A stretch of 64,000 nt of DNA from JALZVT01 sp964611345 (GTDB lineage Bacteria; Pseudomonadota; Gammaproteobacteria; Pseudomonadales; Azotimanducaceae), in assembly GCA_964611345.1 (NCBI GenBank), contig CAZSYU010000004.1, positions 27,611-91,610 on the forward strand, in the 5' to 3' direction. The notes beneath the pieces are model-generated. The model made no database searches and was not told the origin of the DNA. It worked only from the letters and a program-made list of their open reading frames with translations. A program made the position numbers and the translations under genes. Shown piece after piece: positions 1-9,701 of this stretch. The number at the start of each line of letters is the position of its first letter. The stretch's first letter is position 1.

Positions 1-1692
1 CTCACGCACCGCGCTACGAGCGTCATTAGGATCAGGATCTGGTAACCGATCCCGCCCTACACCTGGCGGTAACACCGTCATACGTTGAGCACTCGTGCCA
101 TAAAACCGGGCGAAGTCCTCGCGCTGCCGTTCTGTCAACAGCAGGGTTTGCGTAGCACTGGGCTCCGCGAACACGGCTCGCTCAGCGTTGGCAAAAAATC
201 GGTAGCGAGGGGTATGCCGATAAAGACTGCTACGCATCGACTGCGCCTTGGCTTCGAAGCAGGCATCCGCGGCAAAATAGACGTCGAGGCCCGGCATTTT
301 ATTAAAACCCACAACCAGCGCAGGCTGCACACGCTGCAACTCATGACCTACCCACTCGATGTAGTACTTGTAGCGCACGTGGTTCGTAAGACCACGATCC
401 GGCACAAGCACGATATCAAAGTCTGCCGGTACCGCACCTTCCCAGCCAAGCGTATACACACGGACGGCAAAGCCCTGTTCTGCACAGCCCTGGGCAATAC
501 GCAAAAAGTCGCGCTGCAAGCCACCAAAAGGAAAGTACTTGAACAAACAGAATGCAATGACGCCGTTTCTCTGGCGTTGCGCGAACTTTTCCAACAGGTT
601 CGCCGCCGTGGGCACCAGAGCGAATATTTCCGCTTCATCCGCAACCCGCCCTGCAGCCACCCCGGTAGCTGCAAGGTCGTCGTCAAACAGCATGGAATGC
701 AAGGCGGCATCAAGATTCGCCTGCTCGAATGGTTCAGGCACTACTCGCCCGGCGTTAAAACGCTCTACCCAGACTGCGTAGCCACAGTTAGCCGTGGTTA
801 GCACTGGCAGCGCTGCAACCATCGACTCTAGTATTACGGTGCCGGTGTTTTCATCATACGCGGGCAGCAATAACAGATCTGCAGCAAAGAAAAATCGTGG
901 GACGTCGTCCCTGCCAGAGAAAAAGCGTACGCGATGAGCCACACCCAGCCGCTTGGCCATGCGCTCGAAGGGATCAAAGTTGTCCGCTCCCAGTACAAAC
1001 AGCCAAGTCTTAGTTAACTGCTCGCTCGATAAGCTGGCCAGACTTCGCAGCGCACGGTCCAAACCCTTTTTCCTAAAGCCAGAACCAACAAACAGCAACA
1101 GACTTTCATCGCTGGGCACCGAGAATTCAGCGCGTAGTTCTGCGCCTATCTCGGTCGCGTTGGCAGGCGCTATCCGACTCGGATCGATACCCGGCGGCAA
1201 GGCATGCAGACGCTCGTTAGGCGTGCGGTAGTAACGTTGAAACAACGGTGTTTGCAGATCTGAGATGGTTAAGATCTGGGTTGCACCCAGTCGCCGAAAT
1301 ACCGCGCGCTCGGTAGCCGCAAAAAATCGATAGCGCGGCATCTGTCGATACCACCAGCCGCGCTGTGTACGCGCCTTCTCCTCATAGCACGAATCGCCGG
1401 CAAAGTAGGCGTCAAGCCCGGTCATCTTATTCAGACCAAAAACCAACTGCACAGGATGCCCATTGAGATGCTGCTGCACCCATTGCTGGTAACGCTCATA
1501 CAAGGTGTGCCGCGTTACTCCTTTCACCGGCACCTGCACAAACTCAATCCAGTCGGGTAGCACGCCGTCCCACGTGAGCGCATAAAACCGAACCCGATGA
1601 CCCTTGGCAACCAATGCCTCGGCAATCCGATAACCGTCGCGCTGAATACCCCCAAACGGGAAGTACTTGTAGAGGCAAAACGCAAACTGCAT
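1..1692 (-). CDS. waaG: Tandem WaaG-type LPS core glycosyltransferase, two GT4 domains in one frame (3' end outside window)
   Basis: The frame starts at an ATG whose A is the last base of the waaC stop (TGATG) and stays open for 564 codons to the left edge; I read it in frame and found no stop. Residues 1 to about 377 are a full WaaG (UDP-glucose:LPS heptosyl I glucosyltransferase, GT-B fold, GT4): KYFPFGGIQRD near the start, NKMTGLDAYFAGD, and the GT4 E-x7-E pair in ENTGTVILE. From about residue 378 a second WaaG N-terminal half begins (AFCLFKYFPFGGLQRD, FNKMPGLDVYFAAD) and is cut by the window edge. The join has no ATG, GTG or TTG start, so I read it as one fused protein. Usual WaaG length is about 370 residues. 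Role: cytoplasmic-face addition of hexose to inner-core heptose. Whether domain 2 keeps its catalytic half cannot be seen here. Confidence 0.9.
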   Translation of the reverse strand, partial: MQFAFCLYKYFPFGGIQRDGYRIAEALVAKGHRVRFYALTWDGVLPDWIEFVQVPVKGVTRHTLYERYQQWVQQHLNGHPVQLVFGLNKMTGLDAYFAGDSCYEEKARTQRGWWYRQMPRYRFFAATERAVFRRLGATQILTISDLQTPLFQRYYRTPNERLHALPPGIDPSRIAPANATEIGAELRAEFSVPSDESLLLFVGSGFRKKGLDRALRSLASLSSEQLTKTWLFVLGADNFDPFERMAKRLGVAHRVRFFSGRDDVPRFFFAADLLLLPAYDENTGTVILESMVAALPVLTTANCGYAVWVERFNAGRVVPEPFEQANLDAALHSMLFDDDLAATGVAAGRVADEAEIFALVPTAANLLEKFAQRQRNGVIAFCLFKYFPFGGLQRDFLRIAQGCAEQGFAVRVYTLGWEGAVPADFDIVLVPDRGLTNHVRYKYYIEWVGHELQRVQPALVVGFNKMPGLDVYFAADACFEAKAQSMRSSLYRHTPRYRFFANAERAVFAEPSATQTLLLTERQREDFARFYGTSAQRMTVLPPGVGRDRLPDPDPNDARSAVRE

Positions 1693-2738
1693 CAAGGTGA
1701 CGCCTTGGCAAGCAGGTCAGCTGCAGCGGCCGCTACGCGATCAGGGTCTAGCTCCGCGTAACATGCAGGCACTACGGGTGAGCCTGCCAACAACTGTTGA
1801 GGGCCGGTGTAACTACACTCGCGACGCAAGCACGGTGCGCAGGCAAAGCCACTCGCAAGATTAATCGCGTTAGGGCCACGCGCACCAGTTCGCACCTCGT
1901 TAGTTGATCCATACAAGCCTACAACCGGCCGACCAAGCACCGCTGCGAGATGTGTCAGGCCGCTATCTACACCAATAACAAGACGTGCAGAGCGTATCTG
2001 CTCATAGGCTGATAACAACGAACCTGGCGCCTGGGCAGAGACATTCGCCTGCGCACCCGCCAACTGCTGAGCGAACTCATGCTCTTTTGCGCTGCCCGAT
2101 AAGATGACTAGCTGATGATTTGCCGCCAGCAAATTCTCGATCACGCCACGCCAGACAACTTCCGGCAACTCTTTGCTTGGCCAGGTCGTGCCGTGAACCA
2201 ACACCGTCGCCGCTGACCGCATCGCCTCGGGAGACGCGGACAATCTGGTCTGCGCAGGCTCAGCAAGATCAATGCTGTAACCCAATGACTGAGCAAACAA
2301 CTCGCGGAGTCGATCGATTGCATGCAGGTCCCAACTCACTTGCGCTGCTCGATTGTAAAAAAAACTGGCCGCACCTTCCCGCGCCGACTTGCGAGCAAGC
2401 CCCATTCGCACAGGCGCGCCCGTCGCTCTGGTAATAAATGCACTCTTGAGCAAACCCTGAGCATCCAGCACCTGCTCGTAGTTCAAGGCCCGTAGCTCAC
2501 GTATAAAGTGCGAAAGCGCTGGCAAACCCGTCGCGAGCTGCTTGCGCCAACGGCGTAAACCAAACGGGATCACGCGATCTACCGCTGGATGTTGCGCCGC
2601 AAGGTCTGCAAAAGCTTCTTCTACCACCCAATCAAATCGATGCCCTACCTGCATGGCGTCGCTGAGCGCAGGAAAGCTGTGAACCACATCTCCCATCGAA
2701 CTCAGCTTTACCAACAAAACGTTACTGGCCATATTCAA
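1692..2738 (-). CDS. waaC: LPS heptosyltransferase I (WaaC)
   Basis: ADP-heptose:LPS heptosyltransferase of family GT9, which adds the first heptose to Kdo2-lipid A at the inner membrane. 348 residues, normal for the family. The N-terminus carries the heptosyltransferase signature (VKLSSMGDVVHSFPAL), and the C-terminal half has the nucleotide-sugar region GVDSGLTHLAAVLGRPVVGLYG followed by a CAPCLRREC motif common in this family. Its start overlaps the waaF stop by four bases (ATGA) and its stop overlaps the WaaG-fusion start by one base, so the three are translationally coupled. The order waaF-waaC-waaG after ilvE is the one known from Pseudomonas. Confidence 0.95.
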   Translation of the reverse strand: MNMASNVLLVKLSSMGDVVHSFPALSDAMQVGHRFDWVVEEAFADLAAQHPAVDRVIPFGLRRWRKQLATGLPALSHFIRELRALNYEQVLDAQGLLKSAFITRATGAPVRMGLARKSAREGAASFFYNRAAQVSWDLHAIDRLRELFAQSLGYSIDLAEPAQTRLSASPEAMRSAATVLVHGTTWPSKELPEVVWRGVIENLLAANHQLVILSGSAKEHEFAQQLAGAQANVSAQAPGSLLSAYEQIRSARLVIGVDSGLTHLAAVLGRPVVGLYGSTNEVRTGARGPNAINLASGFACAPCLRRECSYTGPQQLLAGSPVVPACYAELDPDRVAAAAADLLAKASP

Positions 2739-3814
2739 AGTAGCCCAAGATTACCCAGCGCAGCTTCTACCTGTTGCGGCGTGAGTAAACGCAAACAATC
2801 ACCATGGCCAAACTGACATTCGCGTTCAAAACAGGGCTGACAAGCAAGCTTATTAGCGCCGTCGTCTAACGTTACCAGCGTAAGTGCGATCGCATCTTTG
2901 TGCAGCGGCGGCGTAAAACCAGGCGATGTTGAACCATAAAGGGCAATGGCAGGTGTATTGACCGCACTGGCCAGGTGCATCAAGCCAGAGTCGTTACACA
3001 CCACCGCGACCGCGGCAGCCAACAGATCCACCGCGTCAGTTAACATGGTTTGGCCAGCCAGGTTCACCAGGACATTGTCAGGCAGCGCTTGTGAGTGGGC
3101 TCGCACTGACTGGGCAATTGCTGAGCATACAGGCGCATCCGCTGGTCCTCCCAACAGCCACACCTGTCGCCCTGCGGTCACCAAGCTCGCCGCTACGCTT
3201 GCAAAGTGTTCCGCGGGCCAACGCTTCGCCTGACCAAACTCAGCGCCCGGACAAAGCGCCACCGCACCACCCATGGTGTCAAGTTTGAAGGAGTTGAGTA
3301 ACTCTTGTTGGCGCTGGCCATCTATCTGCAACAGCGGATTGGGATGAGGCGTGGCTAACGCACTCTCCTGCCCAGAGCTGGTGTAACGAGCAATGTCCTG
3401 TAAAGCCATAAAACGCTCAATCATCAACGGCAAACGCTCACTCGGCAGGTGCTGCGTATCGTTGAGCAATCCCCACCGCGCCTCACCTAACCAACCGCTG
3501 CGACGCGGTATACGCGCAAAAAACGGCACCAGCGCCGACTTCCAACTGTTTGGCAACACGTAGCAGCGCGCAAAACCATGCCGGGCAAGCGCGCGTCCCA
3601 CGCGCCAGCGTTTGCCCAGGCCAAACTCACCATGGCCAATATCCAGAGTATGTACCTGTGCAACCTCGGCCATGCGCGTCCCAATTGGGGCGGTAGCGGG
3701 CGGTGCAAGCAGGTGAATTGGCGCATCAGGTTCAGCCCGGTGAATGCCCTGCACAAGACAGTGGGCCATAACCATGTCGCCGATCCACGCCGGAGCGACA
3801 ACGAGGCTGCTCAT
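2735..3814 (-). CDS. waaF: LPS heptosyltransferase II (WaaF)
   Basis: GT9 enzyme that adds the second heptose of the LPS inner core. 359 residues. The start has the WaaF-like VAPAWIGDMVMAHCLVQ segment, the middle has LCPGAEFGQAKRWP (donor binding), and the C-terminus has NDSGLMHLASAVNTPAIALYG and the Cys motif CQPCFERECQFGHGDC. It lies 10 bases after ilvE and overlaps waaC by four bases. Assignment as II rather than I rests on the N-terminal signature and on gene order; both enzymes share one fold. Confidence 0.94.
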   Translation of the reverse strand: MSSLVVAPAWIGDMVMAHCLVQGIHRAEPDAPIHLLAPPATAPIGTRMAEVAQVHTLDIGHGEFGLGKRWRVGRALARHGFARCYVLPNSWKSALVPFFARIPRRSGWLGEARWGLLNDTQHLPSERLPLMIERFMALQDIARYTSSGQESALATPHPNPLLQIDGQRQQELLNSFKLDTMGGAVALCPGAEFGQAKRWPAEHFASVAASLVTAGRQVWLLGGPADAPVCSAIAQSVRAHSQALPDNVLVNLAGQTMLTDAVDLLAAAVAVVCNDSGLMHLASAVNTPAIALYGSTSPGFTPPLHKDAIALTLVTLDDGANKLACQPCFERECQFGHGDCLRLLTPQQVEAALGNLGLL

Positions 3815-3824
3815 TCAGTCTGCT

Positions 3825-4757
3825 CTAAACGGCAGCGTGCCATTCGGGATGCTCCGCCGTGTTGCCCCGCACCTGATCAAAATACCCGGTTTGCAGTTTT
3901 TCAGTGATCGGTCCGCGACTACCGTTGCCTATCATTCGCCCGTCCACTTGCCGCACAGGCAGCACTTCGGCAGCAGTTCCGGTTAAAAACACCTCATCAG
4001 CGATGTACACCTCGTCGCGCGTGATACGTCGTTCCTTTATAGGCATACCCATCTCGCGGGCCATCGTCATGACAGTATCGCGTGTGATGCCAGCCAAACA
4101 GCTGGTCAATTCGGGCGTGTGTAGCACACCGTTCGTGATCAGGAAAATATTCTCGCCGCTTCCCTCTGCAACGTAACCTTCGTTGTCTAGCAGCATGGCC
4201 TCATCAACACCGGCATCGATCGCCTCACGCAGCGCAAGTATGGAGTTGATGTAATTACCATTGGCCTTCGCCTTGCACATAGTTATGTTCACATGATGCC
4301 GTGTGTAGGAGGAGGTCTGCATGCGAATACCCTGGTCTACGGCTTCGGGCGACATGTACGAAGGCCAGGGCCAGGCAGCAACCATGACATTCACCGACAG
4401 GCCTTCAGCACGAAGACCCATACCTTCAGAACCCAAAAATGCCATGGGGCGCAGATAGCCTTCCTCGAGTGAGTTCGCCCGCAATACCTCAATATGTGCA
4501 GCGTTGATTTGCTCGGGTGTGTACGGCATATCCAAGCGTAGAATCTTGGCCGAGTTGAACAGTCGCGCAGTGTGATCGGCGAGCCGGAACACTTCTGTAC
4601 CACGGGTTGTCTTGTAGGCACGCACGCCCTCAAACACCCCAACGCCGTAATGGAAGGTATGAGTTAAAACATGCACCTTGGCATCGCGCCAGGCAATCAG
4701 TTCGCCATTAATCCAGATGTGTCCATCACGATCCGCCAGATTGTCTACTACGGTCAT
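3825..4757 (-). CDS. ilvE: Branched-chain amino acid aminotransferase
   Basis: PLP fold-type IV transaminase for the last step of Ile, Val and Leu synthesis (and the first step of their breakdown), cytoplasmic. 310 residues, typical of IlvE. The PLP lysine should be K164 in KAKANGNYINS; the cofactor phosphate region EGSGENIF and the motif FLTGTAAEVLPVRQVDGR are present. It sits between glnE (54 bases upstream) and waaF, as in Pseudomonas. The leader contains a short run of TAGA units (three in a row) and no strong Shine-Dalgarno close to the ATG. With ilvD at 12286 this window has two branched-chain genes, but on opposite strands. Confidence 0.95.
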   Translation of the reverse strand: MTVVDNLADRDGHIWINGELIAWRDAKVHVLTHTFHYGVGVFEGVRAYKTTRGTEVFRLADHTARLFNSAKILRLDMPYTPEQINAAHIEVLRANSLEEGYLRPMAFLGSEGMGLRAEGLSVNVMVAAWPWPSYMSPEAVDQGIRMQTSSYTRHHVNITMCKAKANGNYINSILALREAIDAGVDEAMLLDNEGYVAEGSGENIFLITNGVLHTPELTSCLAGITRDTVMTMAREMGMPIKERRITRDEVYIADEVFLTGTAAEVLPVRQVDGRMIGNGSRGPITEKLQTGYFDQVRGNTAEHPEWHAAV

Positions 4758-4811
4758 TGTGTTCGCTGTTCTCTCTTTCTATCTATCTATACATCTATTT
4801 GGTTTGGCTAG

Positions 4812-7721
4812 TCAGGCGATGGTCTCGGGCGTCTGACCCTGAATCATCAACGCCTGCCAAAGCCGCGCCACCCGTTCGCGCCGCCGCTCTATATCATGAG
4901 CATCCGGTACCACTACCGCGCTACTAACTGGCCCACCCTCGGCCTCAGTGTGGGACGAGACACCCCAGCCTATCACCAGTAGTTGGCCGCTATGACGCAG
5001 CGCGGCGTAGTCTGCAATAAGTTGCTGCGCGATGTTTTTTCCAAGCACTCCACTATCGCTCGCCTGTTCGAGAATGCGCGCATTGTCCGGAAAATCGAGC
5101 AGCGACGGATACTCGGCGGCCCAGCCGAGCACAAGGTATTGCACCATAAATTCAATATCCACGATACCGCCGGGCCCGTGCTTTATTCTGCCGCCGGGCT
5201 CGGTCGCCGAAATGCTGTCCCGCATGCGCTCGCGCATCGCAACTATCTGCGCCCTAACCTCATCGCGATCTCGCCGGGCCACCAAAATCTGGCGCCGCAG
5301 TGACGAAAACGCCGCCGCGAGCTGGGTGCAGCCGGCCACGGGACGAGCACGCACCAACGCCTGATGCTCCCACAGCCAGGCGGAGTCTTTTTGATAGTTG
5401 GCAAAGCCATTGAGCGAACTCACCATGGTGCCATCCCGGCCCGCAGGTCGAAGTCGGATATCGACCTCGTAGAGTTGGCCAAAATAGGTGTGAACCGCCA
5501 AATAATTTAATACTCGCCGGGCAAGCTGGTGGAGCACCCGGTGCTCGGCAAGATTCCAGTCATGCACCAGCACCACATCCAGATCAGACCCCACACCGAG
5601 TTCAAACCCTCCGAGTTTGCCATAGCCAAGTACAGTGAAGTCATGCAACTGCGCATCAGGCGTCGGTGCCACCGCGCGCCAGGCCCAGCTCACCACCACA
5701 TTAATCACGCTTTCGGCCAGACAGGTCAAATAATCAGCCAACTGCATTACCGTGAGATCACCACGCGCCAATGCAAGCGCAGCCCGGAACTGATGTTGAC
5801 TCTTATATTGAGCAAGTAGATCAAAGTGTTGTTGCTGTAGATCATCGGCAACCTTGGCCGGCAATAGTACGGCCAATTCAGTACGCAGGTCGGTTTGCAA
5901 TTGCGAATACATTTCTTCCTGGGAATAAACTGCATCCGCGAGTGCACGCAAGCTAACGCGTTGAAACAACTCTTCAAGCAACGCAGGGTGCTTGGCCAAT
6001 AGGGCAGTAAAGTAGTTACCTTGTAACGCGAGCCGTGCAAGCTCGCTGCGCACACCCTCGTTCTCACTCAACAACACCAGATAGGCGGAGCGGCGTAAGA
6101 CATTCTTTAACAATGCCTCCAGCCGCAGGAGCGCCTCGTCCACTGGAGCGGTTGTTCCAGCAGCTCTCAGCAAGTCGTCGAGCAATCTGGGTAGCAGAGT
6201 GTCTATCCGTTCAAGCACTATGCCTTCAGGATTGCGTTGTGCTGCCGCGCGGAGATCGAGCAACACTTGCAGTGATCGTCCCGGGACCGTTTCAAGAAAG
6301 CCCACTACCCCAGCAGGTCGGTCATCGCCTTCGCTGATGGCGCGCCACAAGACAACGCCATCGTCGAGAATCTCAGCGGCGTCAGCATCATCAGCGCTCG
6401 ACCCAGCTTCGGTTGCTGGTTGTGCCTCGAGCCACTTCGCCACACACTCAAGCACACTGGTTCGCGCGGCACCAAGCTGCGCTTCGAACGTAGCATAGCT
6501 GTCAAAACGCAATGCAATGGCAAGATGTTCACGCTCGACAGGCTGCTGTGGCAACAAATGTGTTTGCTCGTCACGAAAGGCCTGCAGACAGTGTTCTGTA
6601 TTGCGAAACAGCTCATAGGCGTGCCACAGCTGATCTCGGTCTTGGACTTCGAGTAACTGCTCATCTACCAACGCTTCAAGAGCGCGGGCCAGCGAGTTAG
6701 TTCGCAAGCTCGCCACGCGACCACCCCAGATCATCTGCAACATCTGGACCAGAAACTCGATATCACGGATACCGCCAGCGCCCAACTTTACGTTATCACT
6801 GTGGCTGCTCTGATCGCGCCGAATCAGCGCCCGCATCTCCCGCATGGCATCAATGGCGGCAAAATCCAGATAGCGTCGATAAACAAAAGGCCGCAAACGC
6901 TCGAGCAGTTCAGCCCCGGCCGCAACATTGCCTGCACAGGCTCGCGCCTTGATGAACGCGTAGCGCTCCCAGTCACGACCACTGGTTTCAAAATAGCGTT
7001 CCATCGCGGCAAAGGATTGCACAACGGGACCACTGTCACCGTAGGGACGCAGGCGCAGATCGATGCGAAAACCAAATCCATCGCCGGTCGTCTCGCCCAG
7101 CGCTTTCAGGAGCAGCTGTACAAGCGTCACAAAGAACTGCTGGTTGGTTTTTCCCGTAATCGAAGTTTTTCCCGACTCAGGATAAGCGCAGATCAGATCG
7201 ATATCGCTGGAGAGATTAAGCTCAACACCCCCCAGCTTGCCAAGAGCAAACACTACAAGCTGTTGCTTTTCGCCGGTTTCGCTTACGGGTTCGCCTTCAA
7301 TGCGCACGAGCGCTGCCTGGCACCAATCAAGTGCGGCACCCAATAGCTCATCTGCCATCGTCGAAAGCGCCACAACAGTTTCGTTAAGCGTTGCGCGACC
7401 CGCAAGCTGACGCCAAACAACCGTGCGCTGCAACTCATATCGCAGCAACCGTAGTGCCCTTTGAAAATCGGCCATGTTGACGCGCTGCGCATCCGTCGGC
7501 GTAAACTCTTGTCGAAGCTGTGCAATTCTTGCACATACAAGCTCTGGAGTTAGCGCGGTTGTATAAGCGCGCTCGTCGAGATAGACCTGGAAACCTGAAG
7601 GGTCGCGCTGGGCGAGGCGGCAAAGAAACTCGGAGAGACCCAACGTGCGACGCTGCTCATCATCGTGGGCTATAACCCCTGCACGCTCGAGCGCCTGCTC
7701 GCAATGCTCGTGAAAGCTCAC
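4812..7721 (-). CDS. glnE: Bifunctional glutamine synthetase adenylyltransferase/deadenylase
   Basis: Controls glutamine synthetase by attaching and removing AMP, under PII control. 969 residues, normal size. Two nucleotidyltransferase domains are visible. The N-terminal (deadenylase) one has GKLGGVELNLSSDIDL at 161-176 and KLGAGGIRDIEF at about 312. The C-terminal (adenylylase) one has GYGKLGGFELGVGSDLDV at 699-716 and KHGPGGIVDIEFMVQY further on. Both Asp pairs are intact. It begins 21 bases after the PulE-like ATPase gene and is followed by ilvE. With gdhA (17742) it is the nitrogen-assimilation content of the window. Confidence 0.95.
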   Translation of the reverse strand: MSFHEHCEQALERAGVIAHDDEQRRTLGLSEFLCRLAQRDPSGFQVYLDERAYTTALTPELVCARIAQLRQEFTPTDAQRVNMADFQRALRLLRYELQRTVVWRQLAGRATLNETVVALSTMADELLGAALDWCQAALVRIEGEPVSETGEKQQLVVFALGKLGGVELNLSSDIDLICAYPESGKTSITGKTNQQFFVTLVQLLLKALGETTGDGFGFRIDLRLRPYGDSGPVVQSFAAMERYFETSGRDWERYAFIKARACAGNVAAGAELLERLRPFVYRRYLDFAAIDAMREMRALIRRDQSSHSDNVKLGAGGIRDIEFLVQMLQMIWGGRVASLRTNSLARALEALVDEQLLEVQDRDQLWHAYELFRNTEHCLQAFRDEQTHLLPQQPVEREHLAIALRFDSYATFEAQLGAARTSVLECVAKWLEAQPATEAGSSADDADAAEILDDGVVLWRAISEGDDRPAGVVGFLETVPGRSLQVLLDLRAAAQRNPEGIVLERIDTLLPRLLDDLLRAAGTTAPVDEALLRLEALLKNVLRRSAYLVLLSENEGVRSELARLALQGNYFTALLAKHPALLEELFQRVSLRALADAVYSQEEMYSQLQTDLRTELAVLLPAKVADDLQQQHFDLLAQYKSQHQFRAALALARGDLTVMQLADYLTCLAESVINVVVSWAWRAVAPTPDAQLHDFTVLGYGKLGGFELGVGSDLDVVLVHDWNLAEHRVLHQLARRVLNYLAVHTYFGQLYEVDIRLRPAGRDGTMVSSLNGFANYQKDSAWLWEHQALVRARPVAGCTQLAAAFSSLRRQILVARRDRDEVRAQIVAMRERMRDSISATEPGGRIKHGPGGIVDIEFMVQYLVLGWAAEYPSLLDFPDNARILEQASDSGVLGKNIAQQLIADYAALRHSGQLLVIGWGVSSHTEAEGGPVSSAVVVPDAHDIERRRERVARLWQALMIQGQTPETIA

Positions 7722-7742
7722 GCGAGCAAATTCAATTGGCGA

Positions 7743-9632
7743 TCATTCAGCCTGTGACGCTGGTGCAACACGCAGCACTTCCGCAATGGTGGTATAACCG
7801 GCGCCCACTTTCTGCGCACCGGCAAGGCGCAGAGAACGCATGCCTTCCTTAAATCCCTGGGTGCGAAGAGCATCCAACGACAGCTCATCAACAACCGTAG
7901 CCTGCACTTTCTCAGTCATAGGCAACAGTTCATAAATACCCATCCGGCCGAGATAGCCGGTATCTCGACACTCAAGGCAACCTACAGGTCCAAACACGCG
8001 CTCTGGTGGTTTCGCTTTGAAGGGCTGGACCAGCAACTTCCAGGCTTCTTCATCAGGCGCCTCTGGTGCCTTGCAATGGGGACAGAGCGTACGCACCAGA
8101 CGTTGCGCCATAATGCCAAGCACCGTGGCCTTGATCATGTACGACGGTACACCAAGATCGAGCAACCGGGTTACCGCCGTGGGTGCATCATTGGTGTGCA
8201 GGGTAGAAATCACCAGGTGTCCGGTCAGTGCAGCCTGAATGGCCATTTCGGCCGTTTCAAGATCGCGGATTTCGCCCACCATGATGATGTCAGGGTCTTG
8301 CCGCAGCAATGCGCGCACACCACTGGCAAAACTCAACTCAATATTTTTTTGCACCTGCATTTGGTTAAACGCTGGCTCAACCATCTCGATGGGATCTTCG
8401 ATGGTACAAACGTTAACCTTCGAGGTAGCGAGCTGCTTCAACGTGGAGTAGAGCGTGGTTGTTTTTCCCGAACCCGTTGGCCCGGTTACGAGGATGATCC
8501 CGTTAGGCTGTCCCGTCATGTCCTTCCAGCGCTGTTGATCTTCGCCGGCCAAACCAAGCTCTTCCTGGGTCCGCAGCAGCACATCAGGATCAAAGATACG
8601 CATGACCATCTTTTCGCCGAAGGCCGTTGGTAGTGTCGACAACCGCAGTTCGACTTCGTCATTCTCTGGATTTATGGTTTTAACCCGGCCGTCTTGCGGA
8701 CGACGCTTTTCTGCAACGTCCATGCGACCCAGAATTTTCAGCCGGCTGGTAACCGCCGCGTTAACTACCGCAGGTAGTTCGTACACGTGATGCAATACGC
8801 CGTCAATACGGAAGCGGATGAGGCCCATCTCGCGGCGCGGCTCGATGTGAATATCACTAGCCCGCTGCTCGAAAGCGTACTGCAACAACCAATCGACAAT
8901 ATTAACAATATGCGCATCGTTGGCCTCGGGGGACTTCATCTGTCCCAGCTCGAGCATTTGTTCGAGGTTGCCCACACCAGATAGCTCGAGTCCAGCATCC
9001 TTCGCCTGGGTGACGCTGCGCGCTACGGTATAAAACTCGAGTTGAAATCTGCTGATGTCAGCGGGATTCGCAATCACTCGAGTGATCAATCGACCACGCA
9101 AGGTCTGCGTCAACATGCCTTCCCAGCCATGCATGTAAGGCTGGGCAGAGGCAATAACCACCTCTTCATCATTTACCGCAACCGCGATAATGCTATGCCG
9201 CTGGGCAAACGCGTAGGACATGACCTCAGTCACGCTGTTCACGTTGATTTTCAACGGGTCAATGTGAACAAATTCTTGCCCGGCTTGCAGCGCCAGTCGT
9301 TCGGTCAGGAGGTCGGTGGTTACCTTGTGGCCGGGCTTGTTGGCAAGATCGTACTCGCGTGCAGCCACAATCTCGAACGGGTGTTGCGAAAGTTCTTGCT
9401 TGGAGCGCGGAGCGATCAAGATGTCTTCTGCCTGACGCTGGGTGATCAGGCCCTCAATCACCAACTCTTCGAGCACCGTCGGCAAATCCAGCAGGCGTTC
9501 GGGGGCCGGCATCTTGTAGGTCGCGGCGCGTGGCTCGGCCTTGGGCGACGGCTCTACGGGGCTCTCGGAAATAGGTTCGGCCACAGGTATGGGCACCGGT
9601 TGAGTCAGTGAAATGTCAGTAAAATCCAACAC
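7743..9632 (-). CDS. GspE/PulE/PilB-family secretion ATPase (orphan)
   Basis: Hexameric AAA-like ATPase of the type II secretion / type IV pilus class. 629 residues: a Pro/Glu-rich N-terminus (1-45), a helical domain starting LPTVLEELVIEGLITQRQA, an MshE-N-like domain (about 80-200), then the ATPase with RASDIHIEP (258-266), Walker A GPTGSGKTT (384-392), the Asp box (TIEDPIEM), Walker B DPDIIMVGEIRD and the His box STLHTND. A CPHC...CLEC zinc tetracysteine follows. No other pilus or secretion gene is nearby, so its partners are elsewhere; it could serve pilus extension, secretion or a regulatory role. It is first in the string leading to glnE. Confidence 0.85.
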   Translation of the reverse strand: MLDFTDISLTQPVPIPVAEPISESPVEPSPKAEPRAATYKMPAPERLLDLPTVLEELVIEGLITQRQAEDILIAPRSKQELSQHPFEIVAAREYDLANKPGHKVTTDLLTERLALQAGQEFVHIDPLKINVNSVTEVMSYAFAQRHSIIAVAVNDEEVVIASAQPYMHGWEGMLTQTLRGRLITRVIANPADISRFQLEFYTVARSVTQAKDAGLELSGVGNLEQMLELGQMKSPEANDAHIVNIVDWLLQYAFEQRASDIHIEPRREMGLIRFRIDGVLHHVYELPAVVNAAVTSRLKILGRMDVAEKRRPQDGRVKTINPENDEVELRLSTLPTAFGEKMVMRIFDPDVLLRTQEELGLAGEDQQRWKDMTGQPNGIILVTGPTGSGKTTTLYSTLKQLATSKVNVCTIEDPIEMVEPAFNQMQVQKNIELSFASGVRALLRQDPDIIMVGEIRDLETAEMAIQAALTGHLVISTLHTNDAPTAVTRLLDLGVPSYMIKATVLGIMAQRLVRTLCPHCKAPEAPDEEAWKLLVQPFKAKPPERVFGPVGCLECRDTGYLGRMGIYELLPMTEKVQATVVDELSLDALRTQGFKEGMRSLRLAGAQKVGAGYTTIAEVLRVAPASQAE

Positions 9633-9701
9633 TTAAGCATTTGCAAGGCAACTCAGGCAGCGGCTTACAAGGGTTAGACCCAGGTCACGAAACCATGCAG
9701 A
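9633..9701. promoter_or_regulatory. Divergent intergenic region between the PulE-like gene and argE
   Basis: The only space between two divergent genes, so it should hold promoters for both the minus-strand PulE/glnE/ilvE/waa string and the plus-strand argE-argA pair. I cannot make out convincing -35/-10 pairs or an ARG box by eye. Confidence 0.35.

Noticed and set aside
85..801. Plus-strand open frame of 238 codons
   Set aside because: It is the exact antisense frame of the tandem WaaG gene; the minus frame has clear glycosyltransferase motifs, the plus frame has none.
4778..4790. TAGA tetranucleotide run in the ilvE leader as a contingency locus
   Set aside because: Only about three units, outside the coding sequence; likely chance.
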